A stretch of DNA of 55,871 nt from an uncultured Flavobacteriales bacterium. GTDB lineage: Bacteria > Bacteroidota > Bacteroidia > Flavobacteriales > Schleiferiaceae. Location of the stretch: NCBI GenBank assembly GCA_938084135.1, contig CALKDS010000058.1, positions 1 through 55,871 on the forward strand, given 5' to 3'. The position numbers and the translations under genes are program-made. Under the pieces are notes generated by a model. It saw only the letters and a list, made by a program, of their open reading frames with translations. It had not been told where the DNA came from and ran no database searches. Shown here piece by piece: positions 46,206-55,075 of the stretch; the stretch's first letter is position 1, and each line of letters begins with the position of its first letter.

Positions 46206-47165
46206 TTAATTATTGAGTGAATTTGTTAAAGAATATTTTTCAATTTTCTTAAAAAGAATTTCACCCATTTTGGGGAATGATTGTTCACTCCAGCCTGCAA
46301 TATGGGGTGTTATTAAGACTCTTGGATGTTTTATGAGGTCTTTATAATCATTTAAGAGAACCTCTGGTAAGTTCAAAGATTTCGGTTCAATATCTAGCAC
46401 ATCTAATCCCAAACCTAATAATTTATCGTTCTTTATGAAATGGAAAATATCTTTTGTATTTAATATTTTTCCTCGACTGGTATTCAACAAGATTTTTAGT
46501 TTTTTACATTTTTCTATGAAAGAATTGTCAATAAAATTTAAATTCTCACTGGTTAAAGGCAAGTGAATACTTATGATATCAGAATTCGCTTGCAAAGTTT
46601 TCAAGTCAACTTCATCTATATATTCTGGCGCAAAACCGCTAATATATTTATCATGAGCAAGTATTTTGACATCCATACATCTCAATTTAGAGGCAAAAGC
46701 TGAACCCATTGGACCAAATCCTATTATTCCTACTGTACTACCTTCAATTTCCCAACCAATATTCTCTTGTCTCTGCCATGATCCTGATTGAATTTCTTGG
46801 TTTGAAGAGGAAATTCGATGAGCCAAGTTTAAAAGTAATCCCAGGGTATGCTCAGCTAGGGAATTCGCATTTCCTTGAGAAGCGCTAAAGCAAGCTATCC
46901 CTTGTTTTTTTGCATATTTGATATTGATATTTTCAAGACCAGAGCCGAGGCGACCAATCCATTTTAAATTCACAGCTTTTTTTAGGATTATTTCATCAAG
47001 AGTCACTCTGCTTCGTAGTATGATTCCTTGCGCTCTTGCAATATTTAGGTCAAGATCAGATATATCATCACTGTATTTCTTATCGATTCGGAAGCCAATG
47101 CTTGATAGGTTTTCTTCTAATTTTGAATCAGTTGCATCGAGCGCAAGAACCCAGCCTTTGGACAT
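46206..47165 (-). CDS. D-2-hydroxyacid dehydrogenase
   Basis: 319 residues. NAD-dependent dehydrogenase of the SerA/DdlH group: Rossmann motif GIIGFGPMGS, catalytic Arg in LLNTSRGK, Glu in DVLDIEP and His in ITPHIAG. The N-terminal catalytic domain has the family pattern IILRSRVTLDEIILKK and IGRLGSGLENI. It lacks the ACT regulatory domain of long SerA. It may be 3-phosphoglycerate or another 2-oxoacid reductase; the sequence does not decide. It lies two bases after mgtE. Confidence 0.9.
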   Translation of the reverse strand: MSKGWVLALDATDSKLEENLSSIGFRIDKKYSDDISDLDLNIARAQGIILRSRVTLDEIILKKAVNLKWIGRLGSGLENINIKYAKKQGIACFSASQGNANSLAEHTLGLLLNLAHRISSSNQEIQSGSWQRQENIGWEIEGSTVGIIGFGPMGSAFASKLRCMDVKILAHDKYISGFAPEYIDEVDLKTLQANSDIISIHLPLTSENLNFIDNSFIEKCKKLKILLNTSRGKILNTKDIFHFIKNDKLLGLGLDVLDIEPKSLNLPEVLLNDYKDLIKHPRVLITPHIAGWSEQSFPKMGEILFKKIEKYSLTNSLNN

Positions 47166-47167
47166 AA

Positions 47168-48511
47168 TTAAAGTAATGCGTTTGCAATAGCAAAATAAAT
47201 ACTTAGCCCAAGTACGTCATTAGTCGTAGTAATAAAGGGTCCAGTAGCAAGGGCTGGATCTATATTATAACGATTCAAAACCCATGGAATTGCTGTACCA
47301 AAAAGGCTGGCAAATAGGACTACTGCAAGCAAAGAGGAACCTACAGCTATTGCAAAAAGAAATCCTTGCCCCATCGCCCAGCTATAAATGACAATTACCA
47401 TTGCGCAGATTAGGCCATTAAATAGACCTACACCTAATTCTCTAGCTAAACGTTTCCATATATTTTTTTGAAGAGTTGAGTTGGCAATTGCTTGAACCAC
47501 AATTGCAGATGATTGAACACCTACATTACCGCCCATAGCTGCAATTAGTGGGATGAAAAATACAATTTGTGGGATCAAAGTAATTTCAGACTTATTTCCA
47601 GAAATCACAGTTGATGTTAATACTCCTCCAAGTAGGCCTATCAATAGCCAAGGCAAACGAGCTTTTGTTGTCTGAAAAAGTCCGTCTTCATTACTTACTT
47701 CATCGCTAAGACCAGACATTAATTGATAATTACTGTCTGCTTCTTCTTGAATGATATCCACTACATCATCCAAAGTTATTCTTCCTAGTAATCTTCCAAT
47801 TTCATCAATAACGGGTACTACAAAAAGATCATACTTTTTCATTACTCTCGTAACCTCTGCATCTTCAGTTGTTGAAGTTACTGAGCGGATACTCTTTTCG
47901 AAAATTTCTGAAATTTCAGTTTTTGTAGATGTTGTGAGAAGCTTTTTTAGAGAGAGAGAGCCTAGAAGTATATCATTATTATCAACCACATAAACCGCAT
48001 GGACTACATCAATTTCTTCAGCTTGGCGACGCATTTCTCTTACGCATCTTAAAACTGTCCAATTTTTGTTCACCTTGACAAGTTCTGTGGCCATTAATGC
48101 TCCTGCAGTTCCCTCAGCATGAGTCAAGAGATCAGCTAAATCTTTTGCAAAATCAAGATCATCAATATTACTTAAAACATCATGTTTTTTCTCCTCTGAT
48201 AATTCTGAAATGATATCCACAGCATCATCGGTATTCATATTATCAGAGACAAGTAGGGCAATTTCTGAGCCTGTCAATGTTTCTAGTATTTCCTCACGTA
48301 TATCTTCATCCGTATAAATTAATATTCCAGAAAGTTTTTCTTTCGGTAAAGCATCTAAAAGCTGAAGAACCTCGTCAATGCTGAAATATGTCAAAATTTC
48401 CGCAATATCAGCAGCATGAAGTTCTACTAATAAATCTTTCAGACCAGAATCTTTAGATTCTAGAACCTGCCTTAAGGACTTAATGTAGTCTTCTGTAACT
48501 TTAAATGACAT
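47168..48511 (-). CDS. mgtE: Magnesium transporter MgtE
   Basis: 447 residues. Cytoplasmic N domain (about 1-125, helical repeats with ELHAADIAEILTYFS), two CBS domains that sense magnesium (about 135-255), then the membrane domain with five helices, including FFIPLIAAMGGNVGVQSSAIVVQA and ATGPFITTTNDVLGLSIYF, the magnesium selectivity region. Full family length. The start overlaps rsmA by 11 bases on the same strand. Confidence 0.95.
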   Translation of the reverse strand: MSFKVTEDYIKSLRQVLESKDSGLKDLLVELHAADIAEILTYFSIDEVLQLLDALPKEKLSGILIYTDEDIREEILETLTGSEIALLVSDNMNTDDAVDIISELSEEKKHDVLSNIDDLDFAKDLADLLTHAEGTAGALMATELVKVNKNWTVLRCVREMRRQAEEIDVVHAVYVVDNNDILLGSLSLKKLLTTSTKTEISEIFEKSIRSVTSTTEDAEVTRVMKKYDLFVVPVIDEIGRLLGRITLDDVVDIIQEEADSNYQLMSGLSDEVSNEDGLFQTTKARLPWLLIGLLGGVLTSTVISGNKSEITLIPQIVFFIPLIAAMGGNVGVQSSAIVVQAIANSTLQKNIWKRLARELGVGLFNGLICAMVIVIYSWAMGQGFLFAIAVGSSLLAVVLFASLFGTAIPWVLNRYNIDPALATGPFITTTNDVLGLSIYFAIANALL

Positions 48512-49277
48512 TATTGAAACTCTGTGCTAAGGAAATAAATTGGTCAACACTTAATTGTTCAGCTCTTTGCCCAGAAACCTTATCTAAAACCTTGTTATCT
48601 GTAAAATTAAGCGATTTTAATGCGTTCCTGAGAGTTTTTCTTCTTTGGTTAAATGCTGTTTTTACAATTAGCTTAAGAGTATCAAATTTAATATTCGGAA
48701 CTGTGGGTTTTTTTTTAAGTCTAATAACACCACTTTGGACTCGTGGAGGCGGGTTAAAACACTCTGGATTTACGGAAAATAGATATTCTACGTCATAATA
48801 TGCTTGAGTAAGGACACTGGTTATCCCATAATTTTTATTCCCGGGTCCACTAGCTATTCTTACTCCAACTTCTTTTTGAAACATTCCAACCATCTCAGGA
48901 ATTTGATTTCTTCTTGAAAGCATCCAAAACAGTATTTGAGTGGAAATATTGTAGGGATAATTTCCAATCAAAGCAAACTTATTTTCTTTAAATATTTGAG
49001 GTTCCTTCCATTTTAAAAGGTCTTCGTTATATAACTTGTTCGAGATCTCCGGGAATTTGGATTGGAGAACAGGAATACTCTCCTTATCTAATTCTATAGC
49101 ATGAAATTCTACTGATTTCTTGACAAGAAATTGGGTAAGTACTCCCGTTCCCGGGCCCACTTCCAATATTCTGTCATAATTAGAAAAGCTCAGTGAATTA
49201 GAAATTTTTTCTGCAATTTCGATATCTACAAGAAAATGCTGACCCAGTTTCTTTTTTGCCCGAATTTCAGTTTTCAA
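48501..49277 (-). CDS. rsmA: 16S rRNA dimethyladenosine transferase
   Basis: 258 residues. Dimethylates two adjacent adenosines near the 3' end of 16S rRNA. S-adenosylmethionine motif EVGPGTGVLTQFL, catalytic IGNYPYNIS (N-L/Y-P-Y), and the C-terminal FNQRRKTLRNALK. The opening KKLGQHFLVD is typical. It overlaps mgtE at its 3' end and the fused LKR-M3 gene at its 5' end by 11 bases each. Confidence 0.96.
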   Translation of the reverse strand: MKTEIRAKKKLGQHFLVDIEIAEKISNSLSFSNYDRILEVGPGTGVLTQFLVKKSVEFHAIELDKESIPVLQSKFPEISNKLYNEDLLKWKEPQIFKENKFALIGNYPYNISTQILFWMLSRRNQIPEMVGMFQKEVGVRIASGPGNKNYGITSVLTQAYYDVEYLFSVNPECFNPPPRVQSGVIRLKKKPTVPNIKFDTLKLIVKTAFNQRRKTLRNALKSLNFTDNKVLDKVSGQRAEQLSVDQFISLAQSFNNVI

Positions 49278-52200
49278 GACCTGCTCTTTTTAAAAGTGCG
49301 TTGACTTTTGGTTCTCTGCCCATGAATGTTTTAAATAAATCAGATGCTTCAATGGCTCCTCCTGAAGTAAGAATTTTCTTGAAATCTTTTGCGACAAGGT
49401 TTTTATTGTCCTCATTGATGAACCGACTAAAAGCATCTGCATCAAGAACTTCAGACCATTTATAGGAGTAGTACCCAGCAGAATATCCCCCTGCGAAAAT
49501 ATGAGAGAATGCAGGAGATATACTTACTTCAGGTTCGTAATTCAATGGCTCTAAGTCAGTTAGAATATTTTTCTCAAGTTCAATATGATTTTGGATTTTC
49601 TCTTTCGGGTCATGCCAGGCTAAATCAAGAAGACCCAATCCTATCTGTCTAATTGTTGCCATTCCTTCTAAAAATTTTTGACTCTTTTTGATATTTGAAA
49701 TTATAGAGTTAGGCATGCTTTCACCTGTTTTATGATGCTTTGCCCATTTTGACAATTCTTCGGGCTGGAAGCACCAGTTCTCCATAAATTGAGATGGTAG
49801 TTCCACAAAGTCCCAGGTGACTGAAGTGCCTGTTAGGCTTGCATATTTACCTTCCCCTAGCATCCCGTGTAAACCGTGCCCAAATTCATGAAAAAGAGTT
49901 AGCACTTCGTTAAAAGTCAAGAGAGGAGGTTGCCCATTTGCTGCAGTACTGAAATTACAAACTAAACTAACGACTGGATAAACTCGTCTACCATTACGAT
50001 CAAATGATTTACGATAGCTAGTCATCCATGCCCCATTTCGCTTTCCTTTTCTGGGATGCCAATCAGTAAGTAAGTGTGAGACCCAATTTCCATTAGAATC
50101 AGTAACATTATAAACTTCAACTTCTGAGTTGTATCCCTCCTGTTTTGAATTGTTAAATTCTAAACCATAGAGCCTTTTTGCTATTGAGAATGCCCAATTT
50201 AAAACTTCATTTAATGGGAAATAAGGCTTGGTGATTTCATCATTATAATTAAGTTTTTCTTTTTTAAATTTTTCTGATATGAAGGCGATATCCCATTTTT
50301 TAATTTCTTTTAAACCCAAAATGTTTTCACCAAATTCCTTTAGTTCAAGGATTTCTCTCTTTGCTGCGGGAAGGGCATTAATTTTTAAAGATTGAAGGAA
50401 GTCATATACAGTTTTGGGGTCTTTGGCCATACGCTCTTCAAGAATAAAATGGGCGTGGCTAGAGAAACCAAGAAGTTTAGCTCTCTTTTGACGTAGCTCT
50501 GATATTTCTAATATTAGTTTTCCGTTGTCATTTGAGTCCCCTCGCGAAGCACGTTGATTATAAGCTATCCAGAGTTCTTTTCGGAGTGTTCTGTCTTTAG
50601 AATAGGTCATAAACCCTGTATATATGGGAGCATCTAAAGTTAAACAATAAGCATTTAAATTCCTTTGTTGACCAGCCGTTTTGAGCATATTTTTAATTCC
50701 TTCTGGTAGGTCGCTAATATCTTTTTCTTTTAATTTTCGAAACCAATTTTCAGTGTCCTTTAAAACATTTTCCGAAAATTCAAGGCTTGCTGAGGAAAGT
50801 CTCTCGTCAATAGATCTTAGTGATGATTGATTTTTTTTATTCAGTAAAGCTCCATTTCTTGAAAAATTCTTAAAATACTTTGACAGGAGCATTAAATCTT
50901 CACTATCTAATTCCTGCCGATTATCATTTATGATTGCGATTCGGTCAAATAATTTTTCATTGGTTAAAATATCATTACTCAGAGCTGATAATGCTGGAGA
51001 TATTGATCTAGTTGCCTCCTGAATTTTCTCATTGGTACATGCAGAATTAAAGTTGAAAAGTAATTCCGTCAATTTTTGAAGGTGCTCATCAGATTCTTCA
51101 AGGGGAACAATAGTATTCTCAAAACTTGGAATTTCTTGATCAGTTGTTATTGAATTGATTCTTTTTTTGACCATTTCAATTTCATCTAAAATGCTGAGTT
51201 CAATGTTATCCATACTTGGGATATTTAAATCAAAGCCATGAACATATGATTGCAAATATTGAAATGATGCATTTAACTTTCCGTTTTTAGTTTGTGTTGC
51301 ATTTGCTAGAATATCATCGGAATCATTATCAAATAATGAAGGGAGAATATGATCAATAAACATATCTCCAAACCCATGAGTTGCATCTAACGGGATAGCG
51401 CTGGGAAGATTATCTACTGCGAGTACTCCAATACTTTTATCACGACCAAATTCCACTTCTTCACCGTTTAAAACGGAATAAAATGGATCATCAAGAGTAC
51501 TAGATCTTAACGTTGTCGAAATTGGACCAGCGATATCGCAACTAATGTCACCGACAAATGATATTCGAAAGTCAGAATGAGAAATATCTTTTAAAGTGAA
51601 AAAACTCGGACTACCTTCTTTCCAAAAATGGCAGGGGACAAAAAGATCTGAACTATTAGCGAATGGTAAAAATCCATTTTTATAAAGTTCAGGGTTTTTA
51701 TAAAATTCAACTTGATCGTATGATTCATCCGAATATCGTTTTACATAGTCTGATGTTTTAAGAATAGTAAACCTGGGTTCCTTTGAGTTAGTATCTAAAT
51801 ATTCTAAAGAACTACACTTTTTGATTGCGGCAGCTTGAAATATTTCTTCAGCCCCTTTAGATACATTACCCGTTCCAGTAATAACTGACTGGAAGTAATT
51901 AGGTAATCTAACCTTATTTAATTCATCCTTAATTCTATCTAATGTCAATAGTTTTTTTGCAGATTCTAAAGAGTAGCGGCCTGTCATTAAACCAAATCCT
52001 CGAAGACTTTCGTAAGCACCTACAAGACCGGCATAATATCCAAATCCAATAAGTCTTTTTTTATTCTTCTTTAGCAATTCCCAGTCGATCAAACGGATGT
52101 TTTTATCTAAACAAGCCTTTAATAAATTTCTATTATACGATTGTTCCTTGTAAGTATGTGAGAAGAAAAAATAAGTTTTTCCTGAAATCAAATCTTTAAC

Positions 52201-52425
52201 GGGAACTTCTTTTACACCTAATAAAATATTGCATTGATTTAAATCAGAACTTATTATGCAACCTGATTTTTTATAATCTAAATCTGGAAAAATTCTTACG
52301 TCACTTGGTTGGACTATTATCTTGATGTCTTTGTTTGCGGAGAGTAAATTCTTACACTGTTGGGGTGTTAAAACGGCCCTCCTGTCCGGAGGCGTTTTTC
52401 CTTCTTTAATTAGTCCAATAATCAT
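49267..52425 (-). CDS. Fusion: lysine-ketoglutarate reductase-like domain + M3 oligopeptidase
   Basis: 1052 residues, one uninterrupted frame. Residues 1-397 resemble the LKR half of the eukaryotic lysine-degradation enzyme: IVQPSDVRIFPDLDYKKSG, LGVKEVP and FFFSHTYKEQ (Lys72 and His90 correspond to the substrate-binding residues), ITGTGNVSKGAEEIFQ (NAD(P) loop, 182-197) and VLAVDNLPSAIPLDATHGFGD. Residues about 398-1052 are a nearly complete M3 (thimet-type) peptidase: helical domain from IPSFENTIVPLEES, HEFGH (846-850) and the third zinc ligand Glu875 in DFVELPSQ. Only some 20-30 residues of a usual M3 N-terminus are missing. I know of no such fusion; each half looks intact. It overlaps rsmA by 11 bases. 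Confidence 0.85.
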   Translation of the reverse strand: MIIGLIKEGKTPPDRRAVLTPQQCKNLLSANKDIKIIVQPSDVRIFPDLDYKKSGCIISSDLNQCNILLGVKEVPVKDLISGKTYFFFSHTYKEQSYNRNLLKACLDKNIRLIDWELLKKNKKRLIGFGYYAGLVGAYESLRGFGLMTGRYSLESAKKLLTLDRIKDELNKVRLPNYFQSVITGTGNVSKGAEEIFQAAAIKKCSSLEYLDTNSKEPRFTILKTSDYVKRYSDESYDQVEFYKNPELYKNGFLPFANSSDLFVPCHFWKEGSPSFFTLKDISHSDFRISFVGDISCDIAGPISTTLRSSTLDDPFYSVLNGEEVEFGRDKSIGVLAVDNLPSAIPLDATHGFGDMFIDHILPSLFDNDSDDILANATQTKNGKLNASFQYLQSYVHGFDLNIPSMDNIELSILDEIEMVKKRINSITTDQEIPSFENTIVPLEESDEHLQKLTELLFNFNSACTNEKIQEATRSISPALSALSNDILTNEKLFDRIAIINDNRQELDSEDLMLLSKYFKNFSRNGALLNKKNQSSLRSIDERLSSASLEFSENVLKDTENWFRKLKEKDISDLPEGIKNMLKTAGQQRNLNAYCLTLDAPIYTGFMTYSKDRTLRKELWIAYNQRASRGDSNDNGKLILEISELRQKRAKLLGFSSHAHFILEERMAKDPKTVYDFLQSLKINALPAAKREILELKEFGENILGLKEIKKWDIAFISEKFKKEKLNYNDEITKPYFPLNEVLNWAFSIAKRLYGLEFNNSKQEGYNSEVEVYNVTDSNGNWVSHLLTDWHPRKGKRNGAWMTSYRKSFDRNGRRVYPVVSLVCNFSTAANGQPPLLTFNEVLTLFHEFGHGLHGMLGEGKYASLTGTSVTWDFVELPSQFMENWCFQPEELSKWAKHHKTGESMPNSIISNIKKSQKFLEGMATIRQIGLGLLDLAWHDPKEKIQNHIELEKNILTDLEPLNYEPEVSISPAFSHIFAGGYSAGYYSYKWSEVLDADAFSRFINEDNKNLVAKDFKKILTSGGAIEASDLFKTFMGREPKVNALLKRAGLEN

Positions 52426-52484
52426 TTGGTGAAAATACGACCAACATATTCATCAACTGCGCAATTAAAAACGGTGCTACCGAC

Positions 52485-53822
52485 TTAATTGTTTCTCGAA
52501 TAGTCCGTTTGGTCCTTGAGTTTCTCCATACTCCATTCCCAATAGGATATCGGAATAGCATCACTATGAAGATTATTTGCTTCAATCGTAGCATTTCTTA
52601 TTTGACTCGCCCAATAATTAATGAGACTGTTTACCTGATTTTGAGAAAAGATTCCATTTTCAACTTGACTTTCAATTTGGCCATATAGAGGCCCTCCATA
52701 GGACACCCAACCTGCAACTAATTTATCACATGCCGCAGATTTTTGGTCCAATAACCCATATTTAAAGGGGTAGCAATTATTCGATGTAATTCCCCAATCA
52801 TCTTTTAGATTGGTAACAGTGTGTTCATTGGTGATTGAGTTCATAAATGCTAGATCTAAATCCCAAGGAATTAGATGTAATTTCTTATTTGTTGGTTCTT
52901 CATACCAATAAAAATTGTGAGGCGCACAGTCTGCTCCAAAACAATACCAATGAAAGGCTCCATCATCATGCCTGATCATTCTATCAATTACAGCATAAGA
53001 AATTATTTCATCCCTATCCATGTAATCGCTGATAATAGGAATTATTTGATTGCTAGATGCATTGGCGATTTGTTCGCCAAATTCTTTTATTGTTTGTACG
53101 GAAGGATTTTCATCTTCATTTGTTTTTAATGCATCGATGTATTCTGATGAGCTTTTTGCTATTCCGTTACTATTTAATGGCCATATTTCTTTGTAAATAT
53201 TTCCGCCTTTATCGTCAAAATTATATTTAGCGAATTGCCCATCTATTTGCTCAGTTAATGCAAATAAGCCCACATAAACATCATTAATAACAAGACGCGC
53301 GTGGACGGATCGGGGGGCAGGAATACCTGCAGCTCTGTAAAGCCAGTAACCCAATCTTTCATGCATTTGAGAGGGATCATGGTTCATTGAATGAAATTGC
53401 AGTTTTTTGAGTTTAAAAAACTTACGAGAAGATTCTTTATAATTTATTTTGATCTTCATCGATAGCTTTGTGCAAGTTTTAAAGCCAGGACCGTTTCCCG
53501 AAGTGCATCCCCACCAAGCGCCATTGGAGCCCTTGTATCTTATACCTACAGAATTCAATGTGTCTCCTTGAAAGATTAATTTACCCTCCGTATAGATTTC
53601 AGCGCTAGGTTCAGAATCAAGGAATGCAAGCGATGAGTCAGGTAAATCTAGCTCAAAAGTGTGAATGCTATTTTGGTCAAAAATATAATCAGAACTTTTT
53701 ACCAAATAATTTGGAGGAGCGTTGGTGTCTATTGGACTAAACGGGTCACCTGAATTATCAGGGATAATATCAGGTTGGCAAGAACAAAGAATGATAATAG
53801 TAAAAAATGTAAAATACCGCAT
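52485..53822 (-). CDS. CotH-type kinase domain lipoprotein
   Basis: 445 residues from the ATG at 53822. Lipoprotein signal with LCSC (Cys15), then a CotH-like protein kinase fold: VGIRYKGSNGAWWG, DPSQMHERLGYWLYRAAGIPAPRSVHARLVIND and the catalytic IPWDLDLAFM. CotH proteins phosphorylate surface or spore proteins; here the target is unknown. An in-frame ATG five codons upstream (53837) would put charged residues before the signal and is rejected. A good -33/-7 promoter lies just upstream. Confidence 0.85.
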   Translation of the reverse strand: MRYFTFFTIIILCSCQPDIIPDNSGDPFSPIDTNAPPNYLVKSSDYIFDQNSIHTFELDLPDSSLAFLDSEPSAEIYTEGKLIFQGDTLNSVGIRYKGSNGAWWGCTSGNGPGFKTCTKLSMKIKINYKESSRKFFKLKKLQFHSMNHDPSQMHERLGYWLYRAAGIPAPRSVHARLVINDVYVGLFALTEQIDGQFAKYNFDDKGGNIYKEIWPLNSNGIAKSSSEYIDALKTNEDENPSVQTIKEFGEQIANASSNQIIPIISDYMDRDEIISYAVIDRMIRHDDGAFHWYCFGADCAPHNFYWYEEPTNKKLHLIPWDLDLAFMNSITNEHTVTNLKDDWGITSNNCYPFKYGLLDQKSAACDKLVAGWVSYGGPLYGQIESQVENGIFSQNQVNSLINYWASQIRNATIEANNLHSDAIPISYWEWSMEKLKDQTDYSRNN

Positions 53823-53846
53823 TTGTGTCTCGCACATTTATTTTAA

Positions 53847-53877
53847 CAAAGTTAACTTGCATGATGTTATTGTCAAA
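53847..53877 (-). promoter_or_regulatory. Near-perfect Bacteroidota promoter of the CotH-type gene
   Basis: On the minus strand TTTG (53877-53874), a 19-base spacer, then TAACTTTG (53854-53847). Both elements match the consensus exactly. The box ends 24 bases before the ATG at 53822, leaving a leader of about 20 bases. It is the best promoter in the window and also lies in the intergenic space before purT. Confidence 0.7.
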
Positions 53878-53899
53878 TACAAATCTTTAAAGCGATATT

Positions 53900-55072
53900 A
53901 TGAAAAAAATAATGCTTCTGGGATCAGGAGAGTTAGGTAAGGAAGTTATTATTTCATTGCAACGCTATGGTATGTTTACAATTGCTTGTGATAATTATAT
54001 AAATGCCCCTGCAATGCAGGTCTCTGATGCTTTTGAAGTATTTGATATGTTGGATGCAAAATCACTTGACGCCGCAATTGTTAAGCATAAGCCAGATATT
54101 ATTGTTCCTGAAGTAGAAAGTATAAGAACGGATCGTTTGTACGATTATGAGGCAGAAGGCTTTCATGTAGTTCCGAGTGCAAGGGCAGCGAACTTCACTA
54201 TGAACCGTAAACTCATTCGCGATTTAGCGGCAAAAGAATTGGGTATTAAAACGGCACCATACGAATATGCGTCCTCACGAATTGCATTTGAATCAGCTAT
54301 AGAAAAAATAGGGCTTCCCTGCATTGTAAAGCCATTAATGAGCTCTTCTGGAAAGGGGCAGTCTATTTTGAAATCTATGGATGAGGTTAGTCAAGCATGG
54401 GATTATGCGATGAATGGGAGTAGGGGAGACCTTAAGGAGGTAATTGTTGAGGGTTTTATAAATTTTCACACGGAGATAACATTACTCACAGTCACTCAAA
54501 ATAACGGAACGACCTTGTTTTGCTCCCCGATTGGCCACAGGCAAGAAAGAGGTGATTATCAAGAAAGCTGGCAACCATCAATAATTTTTGAAAATGACCT
54601 TATCGATGCTCAAGAAATGGCAAAAAAAATAACAGAATCTCTGGGGGGAGCTGGTATATGGGGTATTGAATTCTTTCTAACTGAAGATGGAGTTATATTT
54701 TCAGAGCTATCTCCTAGGCCTCATGATACGGGAATGGTAACACTTGCAGGTACGCAAAATCTTAATCAATTTGAACTCCATGCAAGAGCATTTTTAGGAT
54801 ACCCTATTCCAAATATTACTAATATAAGAGCAGGTGTGTCTTCAGTAATTCTTGCATCTGACGAAGGAAATAGCGAACCTAAATATATCGGTCTAGATGA
54901 GGCGTTAAATCAGGCAAATACGGAATTAAGAATATTTGGTAAACCATCTACTCGAGAATATAGAAGAATGGGGGTAGTTTTAGTGAATGATGTTCTTGAT
55001 AGTGAAATGGAGCTATTGAGAAAAAAAGCGAATGACATTTCTGAATCGATAGATATTATTAGTATCGGATAA
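53900..55072 (+). CDS. purT: Formate-dependent phosphoribosylglycinamide formyltransferase
   Basis: 390 residues. Uses formate and ATP instead of formyl-tetrahydrofolate to make FGAR in purine synthesis, two steps before PurL. ATP-grasp enzyme: [67 protein letters not shown] and the metal-binding [26 protein letters not shown]. Full length. It is three bases before the DUF5686 gene. It needs a formate source, which is not visible here. Confidence 0.95.
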   Translation: MKKIMLLGSGELGKEVIISLQRYGMFTIACDNYINAPAMQVSDAFEVFDMLDAKSLDAAIVKHKPDIIVPEVESIRTDRLYDYEAEGFHVVPSARAANFTMNRKLIRDLAAKELGIKTAPYEYASSRIAFESAIEKIGLPCIVKPLMSSSGKGQSILKSMDEVSQAWDYAMNGSRGDLKEVIVEGFINFHTEITLLTVTQNNGTTLFCSPIGHRQERGDYQESWQPSIIFENDLIDAQEMAKKITESLGGAGIWGIEFFLTEDGVIFSELSPRPHDTGMVTLAGTQNLNQFELHARAFLGYPIPNITNIRAGVSSVILASDEGNSEPKYIGLDEALNQANTELRIFGKPSTREYRRMGVVLVNDVLDSEMELLRKKANDISESIDIISIG

Positions 55073-55075
55073 AAA

